A stretch of DNA of 64,000 nucleotides from Ruminococcaceae bacterium UBA3753. GTDB taxonomy: Bacteria > Bacillota > Clostridia > Oscillospirales > Acutalibacteraceae. A program made the position numbers and the translations under genes. The notes below the pieces were generated by a model. It was not told the DNA's origin. It made no database searches and saw only the letters and a list, made by a program, of their open reading frames with translations. The first letter of the stretch is position 1. Each line of letters opens with the position of its first letter. The stretch lies in assembly GCA_002372375.1 (NCBI GenBank), contig DFGJ01000041.1, positions 62,001 to 126,000 on the forward strand, written 5' to 3'. Below, one piece after another: positions 18,335 through 27,867 of the stretch.

Positions 18335-20611
18335 GTGTTTCGTCTGAAAAGACCGTTTTTGATAGTGGGTTTCTCTTATCTGGTTTCTTTAATTATTGCA
18401 GAGTATCTCAGTTCTGCATTAAGTTTTTACTTTATATTTGTCTTTCTTGCTGTTTTTGTTTTTTCGGTTTTGATGAAAAGAATCAGGACGGATAGGGTTT
18501 TGCCTGTGGTTTCCATAACGGCGGCGTTTGCTTTTTCGTTGAATAGCATGGTGTATAAAAGCAAGGTTGTACCCATAGAGAAGCTTGATGGCAAAAGCGC
18601 AGTTGTAACGGCCAGGCTTTGCGATTTACCTTATAAATCCTTCAATAGGTACTATTACACTCTAAAGACGGAAGAAGTTATAGTCAACGGAACTAAAAAT
18701 AGTAGTGTACCTCAAAGTTTCAAAGTAAAAATGTCCTCCTCTAAGGGGCTCGCCCTTCACCCTTACGATAAAATTACTTGCAGACTAAGCTTTTATCTCA
18801 AAGAAGACAATGGAACTTTTTCTTCGAAGAGCTATTATAGGGCTAAGGGCATAAATATTTTTGCTTATATGCATGAATATGAAGATTACGAAGAGATTCC
18901 AGGAACTTATAAACCTATATACTATTATTTTTTTAAGTTTAAAAAGTCCATCATAGTTGCTTTAAGGCACGTTTTATTAAGTAAAAATGCAGGACTCGCT
19001 CAGGGTATTCTTTTGGGCGATAAGTTCAATATAGACGAAGATACAAAAAATAGTTTTAAAAATATAGGAATTTCACATTTGTTGTGCGTTTCGGGGCTTC
19101 ACGTTTCCGTGATAATGAAGTTACTGGTCGCTTTATTTTTGTTTCTTAAATTTTCCAAAAGATTTGCCTATATACTTTCGGCTGCAGGTGTATTGATGTT
19201 TGCAGGGGTTGCCGGATTTACTACTTCAGTAGTAAGAGCAAGCATAATGTGCATTATTTATCTTTTTGGGAAAGCATTTTTTAAAAAATCAGATTCTTTG
19301 AATTCACTCGGTTTTGCTATTTTTTGTATATGTCTTACTAATCCTTTTTCCGGAGGAGATATAGGGCTGCTGCTTTCTGTCAGTTCAACTTTAGGGATAA
19401 TTTTGCTAGAGCCAAAAATAGATAAATTCTTTAAAGAAAAAATAAAGTCTATAGATTCTAAAATAGTTAAGAAGTTTTTAAAGTATGTGATTCCTCTCGT
19501 TTGCTCGACTGTTAGTGCTACGATTTTTACTTTGCCTATTACAGTCATATTTTTCAAGAAAATGTCACTTGTTAGTATAATATCCAATGTTTTTATAGTT
19601 GCACCATCCATTTTAATGTTTACTTTTACTCTGTTTTGTGCCTTATTTTACTTAATAACTCCTCTGAGATTTTTGGCAATGCTGTGCGGCGTATTTTCTA
19701 ACTGGTTTCTCAGTTATATGTCATTTAGTGCTAATTTGCTTTCTTCTTTGCCTTTTTCTAGTGTATCGACGAACAGGCCTTACTTAGTTTTTTGGGTGGC
19801 TTCTATTTTTCTGCTTTTAGCAGTACTTATATTTTTAGCTAGAGAAAATTATCAAAAGTATATTAAACTTTATTCTCTTTTATCTATAATATTACTTTTT
19901 TCCGGCATATTGTCGTATAAGTTCTTTAATAATGGTGTTACCTCTTTAGCTGTTTTGGATGTAGGTGACGGTTTGTCGTTAGTACTAACAAAGGATGATA
20001 AGAGTTGTGTAATATCGTGCGGAGGAGATGTAGTTAAAAATAGTAAGCTTACGTCGTATTTAGACTCAAAGAACATTCATAGTCTGGATTATTTGATACT
20101 AGATGGCTTTAATGACAGTAATTCCCTTTATGCTAGAAATACCTTAGAAAAGTATATTCCAAAGTTTATGTTGCTTCCAGATACGGAGGACATGGATGAC
20201 AAGGTTTCTAAATTTATCGGAAGATCTTCAGAAGCCTTATTTTATAAAAAATCCACGTTAGTGAAGTTGTGGAATAATGTTATAGTCGAGCCACACTATG
20301 AAAAAGATTTAAACTATACAGTATTAAAGATAAATGATGTTAAAATTTTGATATGCACGCACTGCAAAGATTTACGGACTATACCAGAGGAGGACCTTAA
20401 TAGCGCTATTTTAGTTGAGGGAAAAAACTTCGAAAAATTAGGAAGTATAAATGCCAAATACGTTATTTTGTCTAATGCTTTTGAAAACTATATGAAAGAT
20501 TATAAAAATATCGCTAAAGACGGTAAGATCCCAGTACCGACGGCGGGTAGCGAAAACCTCGTTTTGGATTTTCTAAAAGCAAATGAAGTTGTTTTTAAGA
20601 GGGAGGTTTGA
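18335..20611 (+). CDS. comEC: ComEC/Rec2-family DNA uptake channel
   Basis: ComEC forms the membrane channel that carries single-stranded DNA into competent cells. The 758-residue protein has two N-terminal helices and an OB-like region (DUF4131, about 40-200). The Competence domain follows (about 215-500), with ISHLLCVSGLHVSVIM and many helices. The C-terminus (about 540-758) corresponds to the metallo-beta-lactamase-like domain, recognised from SLAVLDVGDGLSLVL and the CGGDVV segment. The usual HxHxDH metal site is missing: the expected position reads LDYLILDGFNDSNSL. Nuclease activity of this domain is therefore doubtful. The GTG start has only a weak GGAAAG site. holA follows, as in many Firmicutes. 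Confidence 0.88.
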   Translation: MFRLKRPFLIVGFSYLVSLIIAEYLSSALSFYFIFVFLAVFVFSVLMKRIRTDRVLPVVSITAAFAFSLNSMVYKSKVVPIEKLDGKSAVVTARLCDLPYKSFNRYYYTLKTEEVIVNGTKNSSVPQSFKVKMSSSKGLALHPYDKITCRLSFYLKEDNGTFSSKSYYRAKGINIFAYMHEYEDYEEIPGTYKPIYYYFFKFKKSIIVALRHVLLSKNAGLAQGILLGDKFNIDEDTKNSFKNIGISHLLCVSGLHVSVIMKLLVALFLFLKFSKRFAYILSAAGVLMFAGVAGFTTSVVRASIMCIIYLFGKAFFKKSDSLNSLGFAIFCICLTNPFSGGDIGLLLSVSSTLGIILLEPKIDKFFKEKIKSIDSKIVKKFLKYVIPLVCSTVSATIFTLPITVIFFKKMSLVSIISNVFIVAPSILMFTFTLFCALFYLITPLRFLAMLCGVFSNWFLSYMSFSANLLSSLPFSSVSTNRPYLVFWVASIFLLLAVLIFLARENYQKYIKLYSLLSIILLFSGILSYKFFNNGVTSLAVLDVGDGLSLVLTKDDKSCVISCGGDVVKNSKLTSYLDSKNIHSLDYLILDGFNDSNSLYARNTLEKYIPKFMLLPDTEDMDDKVSKFIGRSSEALFYKKSTLVKLWNNVIVEPHYEKDLNYTVLKINDVKILICTHCKDLRTIPEEDLNSAILVEGKNFEKLGSINAKYVILSNAFENYMKDYKNIAKDGKIPVPTAGSENLVLDFLKANEVVFKREV

Positions 20612-20918
20612 CGGTCGAGACATTTGTTATAGATATTTTTGATAATTTTGTTTGTGAATTTTATTGCAACAAAAGTGAATAAAATTGAAGTCTATTTTCC
20701 AGCGATTTAAATTTGCTTGTTTAGTTTGAAAATTTTTTGTTTCTTAAATTAAATAAATATTTGAAGGCAGTAGTGAATAGCAGTAAATAGATTTGTTTAG
20801 CCATTGGTATTTGTATGCGTTTTATAATTTAAATATGAATATATGTTTCTATGAGATATGTTACAATACGCGGGGTGGGGTCAGATTTTAATTTTGGAGA
20901 AAGCAATATCTGGGATTT
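20612..20918. other. Spacer between comEC and holA
   Basis: About 300 nt, AT-rich, with no gene. A TACAAT hexamer near 20861 could be a -10 box for holA, without a clear -35 partner. Confidence 0.3.
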
Positions 20919-21962
20919 ATGCTAGTTTTGACGGAAAATGCATTTTTAAATGATTTAAGGGCAAATAAAATTAGCAGACTCTACTTCATTTTTGGCGACG
21001 AAAAATACTTAATAGAGGAGTACGCCAAAAAATTAGAGAAATCAGTTTTAGGCACAGACGTTAATAGTTTTAATTATAAAAAGTTGGATGAATTTACCTT
21101 TGATTTAGCTGACATTGCTAGTTTTATTGAATCATTGCCGTTTTGTAGCAAAAAAAAATTTTTAAAGATAATAGATCTAAAGCTTGATTTTTTTAGTAAA
21201 AGTGATCTAAAAAAGTTTAATGATATTTTAAAAAATTTGCCGGATTACGTCACAGTGGTAGTTGCCCAGATGAGCGAAGATGTAAATCTAAAGTCTTCAG
21301 GTTGGGTAGGAATTTATAAATTTTTTCAAAAGTATGGTGTGGTTTTAAAAACTACTAGACTTTCTAGATATAATTTAGAATTAGCTATAGAAAAGTGGGC
21401 TAAAAAAGAATACGTTAATCTAGATTATAAAACGATTAAAAAGTTATTAGACCTTTGCCCAAACGATTTAATGAATATTCGCTCTGAATTTAATAAGATT
21501 CTGGCATATTCTCGCAAAGGTAGAAACTTGTACGAAAACCTTGAAAAAATTGTATTTCACACACGTGAAGCAAATGTGTTTGATCTTAACAAAGCTATAG
21601 TGAATAATGATTTAGAAAGCACTTTGAAAAAACTTGACATTTTACTTTTGAAAAAAGAAGAACCGGTTTTTATTTTGAATATAATATCTAGTTTCTTTTT
21701 AGACGTTTATAGAGTTAAACTATCTGGCATTTACAATAAACCGATTCATGACCTAGCAAATTTTTTTGATTACAAAAATAAAGAATTTAGATTAAAAATA
21801 GCTAAAAATTACAGTGAGAGAATGTCTTTTAAGGACATAAAAGACGTAATCAGATTTACTATAAAAACGGATTTAATGCTGAAAACTACAAATTTAGAAA
21901 AAAGAATTCTTTTAGAAGAACTTATTGTAAGAATATTTTCTATCAGAAAGAATACAAATTAA
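20919..21962 (+). CDS. holA: DNA polymerase III delta subunit
   Basis: HolA is the clamp-loader wrench that opens the beta sliding clamp during replication. Features of the family are the N-terminal YFIFGDEKYLIEEYAKKL segment (degenerate AAA+ fold without a working P-loop), the central domain with SFNYKKLDEF, VTVVVAQMSE and the lid region LDLCPNDLMNIRSEFNKIL. A helical C-terminal collar domain completes it. The length of 347 residues is typical. The ATG start is supported by alignment of the N-terminus with the family; the ribosome binding site is weak (GGGA). Its place behind comEC is conserved among Firmicutes. Confidence 0.92.
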   Translation: MLVLTENAFLNDLRANKISRLYFIFGDEKYLIEEYAKKLEKSVLGTDVNSFNYKKLDEFTFDLADIASFIESLPFCSKKKFLKIIDLKLDFFSKSDLKKFNDILKNLPDYVTVVVAQMSEDVNLKSSGWVGIYKFFQKYGVVLKTTRLSRYNLELAIEKWAKKEYVNLDYKTIKKLLDLCPNDLMNIRSEFNKILAYSRKGRNLYENLEKIVFHTREANVFDLNKAIVNNDLESTLKKLDILLLKKEEPVFILNIISSFFLDVYRVKLSGIYNKPIHDLANFFDYKNKEFRLKIAKNYSERMSFKDIKDVIRFTIKTDLMLKTTNLEKRILLEELIVRIFSIRKNTN

Positions 21963-22373
21963 CTAGTGCCGTCTATAATAGTAAAAAAATTTCAATTGTT
22001 GCCTATTATTTAGGTTTTAACTTTTTCCCATTTTGGCAATATTTGTTGTGCTCGGACATACAGACTAGGTCGATATCGGATTATGAATTACGCAAGGAAG
22101 TTTATTTCCACAGTTTTTTGTTGTTTATTCTATTAATTTTAACTTTGATGCTTAATTTTGCAGTAAACATCGAAAATCGGTAAAAAATTTAAATCATAAT
22201 TTCAACTCAGTTTAAACTAATTGTCTACCGTTTAAATAAAAAAGCCCAGACCTATGACTTGTTGGTACTTTAATTTTATTTTGAATTTTTTACTTAATTC
22301 ACAGTATTGAATTTTGCCTTTTAGTAATATTACAAGATAAGTAACACTTTTATACGTTAGGGCCTTAAATCTT
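21963..22373. other. Spacer, nothing recognised
   Basis: 411 nt of AT-rich sequence between holA and the next gene. No promoter, hairpin with T-run or open frame was convincing. Confidence 0.3.
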
Positions 22374-23186
22374 TTGATAGTTACACTAAATGATAATGAA
22401 CATATTGACAGAAGTTTTAAAAATTTATTTGGTGTTTTCTTAAAAAGAATATATTCAGAAGAAAAAGTATTTAATGATATACGAATTTTAAATATTTACA
22501 TAAATAAAAAAGTCAATGGTAAAAAAATAGAAAAGCTTATACCTGCTGACGTAGAAGCTTTTTTATACAGCGGCAATTTGCCGAACTTAAAGGACAATAT
22601 TTTCAAAAAATATGTACCCAGCAAAAGTTTTCTATGTAACATCTGTGTAAATGCTTTTTTCAAAGTCTTAGATGTTGCTAAAGAACGCTCCAAAGATGTA
22701 CGTATCGCACTTTTAGATCCGGAAGGATGCTATTTTAGTTTGTTAGAAAAACTTATTTTTTACAGCAAAGACATAGCAGTTATCAGCAACAATTTGAAGG
22801 TTTATACGGAAGAGCAACGCAGGTTAATGAAAAACTATGGAGCCGCATTTTTTTTAAATAGCAGTGAAGAACACTTATTTAATTATAATCTAATAATTGC
22901 TCCCAAAGAAATAAGAAGGCCTATATTTTTGAAGAAAGATAGTGCAGTTTTTACCTCATGTGAGAGTAAAGCATCGATAAGTGGCACTGTATATTATAAA
23001 TATAAATTTAATAAGTTTTTATATTTAAATGAAATACTGCCTGCAGATATTTCGCAGGAACTTTTTTTAGCAGCTTTATACGATATTTATAAAGTTAGAA
23101 AATTATCTGAATTTATACCTAACTATTGCTTTAATGGATATAAGTATTTACCGATAAAGGATTTAATTGCTTCAAAAAAATTATGA
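22374..23186 (+). CDS. Protein of unknown function, possible Rossmann-like fold
   Basis: The 270-residue product matches no family I can name. It has no signal peptide or membrane helix. Residues about 105-175 alternate hydrophobic strands and helices (RIALLDPEGCYFSLLEKLIF, then DIAVISNNLKVY and NLIIAPKE), suggesting a Rossmann-like or GT-type sheet. Four to five cysteines are scattered (FLCNICVNAFF). The TTG start has only a weak TAGGG upstream, and no in-frame ATG is available near the N-terminus, so the true start could be elsewhere. Codon use resembles the neighbours. It may be co-expressed with nothing, since it has long spacers on both sides. Confidence 0.6.
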   Translation: MIVTLNDNEHIDRSFKNLFGVFLKRIYSEEKVFNDIRILNIYINKKVNGKKIEKLIPADVEAFLYSGNLPNLKDNIFKKYVPSKSFLCNICVNAFFKVLDVAKERSKDVRIALLDPEGCYFSLLEKLIFYSKDIAVISNNLKVYTEEQRRLMKNYGAAFFLNSSEEHLFNYNLIIAPKEIRRPIFLKKDSAVFTSCESKASISGTVYYKYKFNKFLYLNEILPADISQELFLAALYDIYKVRKLSEFIPNYCFNGYKYLPIKDLIASKKL

Positions 23187-23386
23187 TTTAATCTTAATAA
23201 ATAATTAATTATTATTACAAATATTTATACAGGCACTTCCTTTTGTCAAGAAATATAAAAAAATTTTTACTACCGTACATAGAGTAAAAAAACTCTGATG
23301 ATGAATTTTTTAAAAAACTCTATTTGTTAGATTTATTGGATACATCAACAAAATAACTTGATTTCAATTTTAAAAAGTAATTTTAA
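23187..23386. other. Spacer before the peptide-export locus
   Basis: AT-rich DNA without a gene; it ends at the promoter of the export operon. Confidence 0.3.
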
Positions 23387-23415
23387 TTGACATTTTTTAG
23401 AGAAAGTATTACTAT
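23387..23415 (+). promoter_or_regulatory. Promoter of the NHLM export operon
   Basis: A perfect TTGACA is followed after 17 nt by TACTAT. It lies about 150 nt before the lipoprotein gene, leaving a leader long enough for control elements. Confidence 0.6.
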
Positions 23416-23501
23416 TCCCCGTATATGTCGTTTTAAATATTTGTAGCTTTATATCTATCTAAAAATAATGCAAAATCTCTATTTTTACAAAAAGGAGGGC
23501 G

Positions 23502-23549
23502 GTGCAACTTGTTCAATTAATTAGAAGGAGGAATTTTATTTTAGTCTAG
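23502..23549 (+). CDS. Possible 15-residue leader peptide
   Basis: Within the operon leader, AAAGGAGGGCG lies 3-9 nt before a GTG that opens MQLVQLIRRRNFILV and then a stop. A second strong GGAGG lies inside this frame, and a third site (AGGAG) serves the lipoprotein start. Three ribosome binding sites in 80 nt are unusual and could reflect translational control. A coding role for the peptide is unproven. Confidence 0.25.
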   Translation: MQLVQLIRRRNFILV

Positions 23550-23567
23550 TTTAGATAGGAGTTTTTT

Positions 23568-24692
23568 ATGAAGTTAATTAGAAAATTTCTTGTTTTTTTA
23601 TTAATACCTCTTAGCCTGCTCTTATTTTCAGGTTGCAAAGATTCTTCGGTTTGGAATACAATTACCAGTCGCAAAGAGCTAAAAATACCTATATTGGTTT
23701 CTGACAGCGATTTTGAGTCTAAGTCTTCTTTCCTAGCCGGTATCAAGGTAGCAATAGAGGATGCTCAAAGCAAGGGTTATAAATTAAGTTACAAAATTTT
23801 TAATGACAATGGAAATTTCGACAAAGGTGTAGCTTTAGCTAAAGGGATAATTGGCAATAAAGAGTATCCTTTAGCATTAAGTTTTCAAAGTATGGACACC
23901 TTAGATACAGTTACCAAACTTTTTGACGAAGCGAAAAAGCCTTTGTTCGCTATAAATGGTTTAGATGACAACACTTTAAGAAAAGGTATGAAATACATTT
24001 TTAGCCTGATGTCTTCTGCAGAAGATTTGGGTATATCTGCTGGTCGATACGCTGTAAAGAAAGGATTTAAGTCGGTAGCTATAGCTCATTCTCAATATAG
24101 TTACGAGATAAACTTTTTTGAAGGCTTTAATGATGCTATAGATGAAGATGAGTCCGTAAACGTATATGACAGTGTGCAAGGTCCTTATAAGGAAAAAGAT
24201 TTTGACAGTGTGTGGAACAGATGGAATGCATTGGGTATAGATGCTGTACTTTTAAGTTTTGCAGATGTTGAATGGGGCATGAATTTAATAGAACTAATAA
24301 AAACCAGGGATCCAAACATTGCGATCATTGCTGATCAATACTTCAATGATCCGGATAACTTAAAAAAATATGAAAAATCTGTAGAAGGTATGGTAATGCC
24401 TTCCAACTATCCTGTTGATTCTGGTGATAAATTAAGTAAGTTTTATTCAGACTATAAGTCCAAGTTTTCCATTAGCCCAACTGCTCTAACGGCTCAAGGA
24501 TTTGATTTGGTGAACATGATAATTTCTAAGATGCAGAATTGTTCAGATGTTGATGAATTCGTTAATGCCATGAAATCTGAGGATGGATATGTAGGAGTGA
24601 GTGAGCTTAAATTCAATGCAAGTGGTAGTTTAAACCGTGACCCGAATTTCTTGATTGTTAAAAGTGGCACCGTAAGCAAATTAGATATTTAA
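23568..24692 (+). CDS. Lipoprotein, periplasmic-binding-protein (Leu/Ile/Val-type) fold
   Basis: The 374-residue product has a lipoprotein signal peptide with lipobox FSGC (Cys23). The mature part looks like a type I periplasmic binding protein (Peripla_BP_6 family). It starts IPILVSDSDF, then LAGIKVAIEDAQSKGYKLSY, and later VAIAHSQYSYEINFFEGFND and AVLLSFADVEW. Such proteins normally bind amino acids, sugars or peptides for an ABC importer or a sensor. No permease of that kind is present. Instead it is the first gene of the export operon, 30 nt before hlyD. It could sense peptide outside the cell or act as an immunity or chaperone lipoprotein; this is inference. Confidence 0.8.
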   Translation: MKLIRKFLVFLLIPLSLLLFSGCKDSSVWNTITSRKELKIPILVSDSDFESKSSFLAGIKVAIEDAQSKGYKLSYKIFNDNGNFDKGVALAKGIIGNKEYPLALSFQSMDTLDTVTKLFDEAKKPLFAINGLDDNTLRKGMKYIFSLMSSAEDLGISAGRYAVKKGFKSVAIAHSQYSYEINFFEGFNDAIDEDESVNVYDSVQGPYKEKDFDSVWNRWNALGIDAVLLSFADVEWGMNLIELIKTRDPNIAIIADQYFNDPDNLKKYEKSVEGMVMPSNYPVDSGDKLSKFYSDYKSKFSISPTALTAQGFDLVNMIISKMQNCSDVDEFVNAMKSEDGYVGVSELKFNASGSLNRDPNFLIVKSGTVSKLDI

Positions 24693-24722
24693 ATATTAAT
24701 TGAGGAAAAGGAGGAATAAATA

Positions 24723-25643
24723 ATGCCAGATAACCAAATTTTCAGAAAACAAGCGTTAGACACTATTTCTAACCCGGAACAACTGGACCAACATGTAAGA
24801 ATAACCAGACCTTCAGTTTGGATAATTGTAATCGGAATAATGGCAATTTTAGTTGGGGTTTTTGTATGGTCCGTCACTGGAACAATAACCACTAGCGAAA
24901 AAGTTAACGGTATACTTTTCCCTGCAGATAGCGTGAAAATAGCTACAAGTAATTCTGGTGGTACAGTCGTAGATGTTTTGGTAGAAGAAAACCAAGAGGT
25001 AGAAAAAGGAGACGTTTTAGCCGTAATCCCAGATTTGAAAACATTAGAACAGATAGGCACCATTAATGAAAAGTATAAAAATGCATCTGGTGCTGAAAAA
25101 GAACAACATCGAATAATTTTAAACTCTTTGAAACGCGAGTACGCAGCAAATTCGTTTGTTACAGCTAGTAAATCAGGGACTATAAATAAGATAGTACAGC
25201 TAAATGATGTGGTTGAACCCGGGCAACAAGTTGCTATAAACGTAGCTAAAGATGAATCTTCTAGTTCAAAAGAAATTTTGGCTTATGTTCCATATTCTCA
25301 GGCTATAAATTTTAAAATAGGTATGGAAGCACAAGTAACTCCAGCCAAACTTAAAAGAGAAGAGTATGGCTATATGAAAGGTGTTATTACCAAAATAGGT
25401 ACTACCCCGGTTACTCTAGACAGTATAGTAAAAGCAATGGGTACACAAAAGTATGTTTCAGCACTACAGTTGACAGGTCACGAGCTGGAAGTACGCATAA
25501 AAATAAATTCTGACGCCAATAGTAAAAATGGTTTAGAGTGGTCTAACCAAAAAGGTGCTAACGCGGAAGTGAATACAGGTGCCCTTTGTAACATTCAAGT
25601 AATAGTAGATAGCAAGAAACCGATAAGTATGTTTGTTGGCTAA
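24723..25643 (+). CDS. NHLM-type export system membrane-fusion protein (HlyD family)
   Basis: This periplasmic-adaptor-like protein links the export ABC transporters to the cell surface. The N-terminus has the motif IFRKQALDTISNPEQLDQHV, typical of HlyD proteins of nitrile hydratase/Nif11 leader microcin (NHLM) systems. A single membrane helix lies at residues about 33-53. Lipoyl/barrel-sandwich segments follow (GGTVVDVLVEENQEVEKGD and SGTINKIVQLNDVVEPGQQV). At 306 residues it lacks the long coiled coil of Gram-negative HlyD, as expected for a Gram-positive envelope. AAAGGAGG lies 8 nt before the ATG. It is spaced 27 nt from the peptidase-ABC gene and is co-transcribed with it. Confidence 0.9.
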   Translation: MPDNQIFRKQALDTISNPEQLDQHVRITRPSVWIIVIGIMAILVGVFVWSVTGTITTSEKVNGILFPADSVKIATSNSGGTVVDVLVEENQEVEKGDVLAVIPDLKTLEQIGTINEKYKNASGAEKEQHRIILNSLKREYAANSFVTASKSGTINKIVQLNDVVEPGQQVAINVAKDESSSSKEILAYVPYSQAINFKIGMEAQVTPAKLKREEYGYMKGVITKIGTTPVTLDSIVKAMGTQKYVSALQLTGHELEVRIKINSDANSKNGLEWSNQKGANAEVNTGALCNIQVIVDSKKPISMFVG

Positions 25644-25670
25644 TCTAAAAAAAGGAGGTAACACAAGAGT

Positions 25671-27839
25671 ATGGCAAGTGCTGTCAGGAAAGTACCTGTA
25701 ATTTTACAGATGGAAGCGCTTGAATGTGGTGCGGCTTCTTTAGCCATGATATGCGCTTATTATAAAAAATATATTCCCCTTGAACGACTAAGGCTAGAAT
25801 GTAGTGTTTCGAGAGATGGATGTAATGCTAAGAATTTATTGGTAGCGGCAAGACACAACGGATTAGTAGCTAAGGGGTTTTCTTATAACGATGTAGATGC
25901 ATTGAAAGAGGAAATCTCTTTTCCAGCCATAATACACTGGAACTTTAACCATTTTGTGGTTCTTTGCGGCTTTAGAGGGAAATACGCCATTTTGGCTGAC
26001 CCTGCCTCTGGTATAAGAAAAGTAGAAATGGAAGAATTTAAAAAATCTTTTACGGGTATTGTTTTAACTTTTGAACCAGGCGAAAATTTTGTTGCAGATG
26101 GTGAAAAGCAAAGTGTAATTAAATTTATAATGAAAAGGTTGCACGGTGCTACATTACCTCTTGCATTTATCGTTATTATTGGTTTTTTACTATCGATTAC
26201 CGGGTCTATCGGTACTATTTTTTCACGTATATTCACAGACTATATTTTAATTGGGTCTGATAGAAGCATAATGATGCCTTTACTTTTGGCAATGGGCGGA
26301 ACACTTTTAATAAACTTTATACTTCAGTCGCTGCAATCTATCTATCTTTTAAGAATACAGGGAAAAATGAGTGTTAACTCCGGCGTAATGTTCATGTGGC
26401 ATGTGCTTAGAATGCCCGTTGAGTTCTTTTCCCAAAGATATGTTGGTGACATAAGTGCAAGGCAAGGAAGCAATGACTCAATAGCGGCAGGAATATGCCA
26501 GACCGTTGCGCCAATATTTTTAAACATAATAATGGCGATCATTTATCTTTGTATAATTCTTTACTACAACTGGTATATGTCTTTAATTGGTATAGTAGCA
26601 GCCGTTTTGAACATCTTTGTTATAAAACTTATTGCTAACCAGAATGAAAATGATCAAAAAGCTCTTTCGAGAGATGGAGGCCAAGTCTACGGCAACACAG
26701 TAGCTGGTGTTACCATGATAGAGACTATAAAATCTAGTGGAAGTGAGGCGGCATTCTTTCAGAAATGGATAGGTTACCAGACAAAATACACTAACGCTAT
26801 GGAACGCTTAGGTGAAAGGAATGCCTATGTTTCTCAGATTCCCGGTTTGCTAACGGGTTTTGCTAACACTGCTATAACATTTTTAGGTGTTTATAATGTG
26901 TTAATTGGTAATTTTACGATAGGTACTCTACAGGCCTTTCAAGGATTTTTAGGACAATTTTTGGCCCCTGTTAACAGTCTTGCTGGAATAGGGTCTCAAA
27001 TACAGGCATTGAGTGGAGACACAGCTAAAATTGAGGATGTACTTAATTATAAAGCTGATGTAGTTATAGATTTTAAAGAAACTGATGACCCAGGATTTAA
27101 AAATAAGAAGTTTAACAAACTCACCGGAAAAGTTGATATTAAAGGTTTAACTTTCGCATACAGTCCTTTGGCGGAGCCGTTACTTAAGAACTTGAATGTT
27201 TCTGTAAAAAAAGGTGGAATGATAGCTTTAGTTGGTGGAAGTGGAAGCGGTAAATCCACGGTTGCGAAACTTATAGCTGGTCTTTATGAACCACGCGACG
27301 GTGCTATTCTATTTGATGGTAAAAAAAGAACAGATATAGACAGAATAGTTTTTAGAAGCTCGCTTTCTATGGTAGATCAAGAAATAACCATGTTTCAAGA
27401 TACCGTAAGGAACAACATCACTATGTTTGACGATACGATAAGTGACGATGTTTTACTAGAAGCCTGCAAAGATGCCTGTATACATGACGATATTATGCAA
27501 AGAGAAGGCGGTTATGATCACGTGTTAACAGAGGGCGGAACAGACTTTTCTGGTGGCCAGAGGCAAAGGTTTGAGATCGCAAGAGCATTCGTTGCACAGC
27601 CTAGCATAATAATTTTGGATGAAGCTACATCTGCTTTAGATCCAACGACAGAAAAGCAGGTCATGGATGCAGTTAGAAGACGTGGTATAACTTGTTTTAT
27701 TGTTGCACATAGGCTCTCTACAATAAGAGATGCAGACGAAATAATTATGCTTGAATATGGCGAAGTAGTTGAAAGAGGTACACATAAAGAGCTAATAGAA
27801 CTAGATGGGAAGTATGCAAAACTTGTTAAAAGTGAGTAG
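25671..27839 (+). CDS. NHLM peptidase-containing ABC exporter (C39)
   Basis: This 722-residue protein cleaves double-glycine leaders and exports the released peptides. The N-terminal C39 cysteine peptidase domain (residues 1-140) has the catalytic set Cys19 (LQMEALECGAAS), His94 (NFNHFVVL) and Asp110 (LADPASG). Six membrane helices span about 155-440. The ATPase domain follows with Walker A VGGSGSGKST, signature SGGQRQR, Walker B IIILDEATSALD and a switch His (IVAHRLST). It matches the first of the two ABC proteins in NHLM microcin loci. The ten peptides downstream all end their leaders in GG or an equivalent, which fits this peptidase. Confidence 0.95.
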   Translation: MASAVRKVPVILQMEALECGAASLAMICAYYKKYIPLERLRLECSVSRDGCNAKNLLVAARHNGLVAKGFSYNDVDALKEEISFPAIIHWNFNHFVVLCGFRGKYAILADPASGIRKVEMEEFKKSFTGIVLTFEPGENFVADGEKQSVIKFIMKRLHGATLPLAFIVIIGFLLSITGSIGTIFSRIFTDYILIGSDRSIMMPLLLAMGGTLLINFILQSLQSIYLLRIQGKMSVNSGVMFMWHVLRMPVEFFSQRYVGDISARQGSNDSIAAGICQTVAPIFLNIIMAIIYLCIILYYNWYMSLIGIVAAVLNIFVIKLIANQNENDQKALSRDGGQVYGNTVAGVTMIETIKSSGSEAAFFQKWIGYQTKYTNAMERLGERNAYVSQIPGLLTGFANTAITFLGVYNVLIGNFTIGTLQAFQGFLGQFLAPVNSLAGIGSQIQALSGDTAKIEDVLNYKADVVIDFKETDDPGFKNKKFNKLTGKVDIKGLTFAYSPLAEPLLKNLNVSVKKGGMIALVGGSGSGKSTVAKLIAGLYEPRDGAILFDGKKRTDIDRIVFRSSLSMVDQEITMFQDTVRNNITMFDDTISDDVLLEACKDACIHDDIMQREGGYDHVLTEGGTDFSGGQRQRFEIARAFVAQPSIIILDEATSALDPTTEKQVMDAVRRRGITCFIVAHRLSTIRDADEIIMLEYGEVVERGTHKELIELDGKYAKLVKSE

Positions 27840-27867
27840 TATTTTTTGAAAGGAGGATAAAAGTTTA

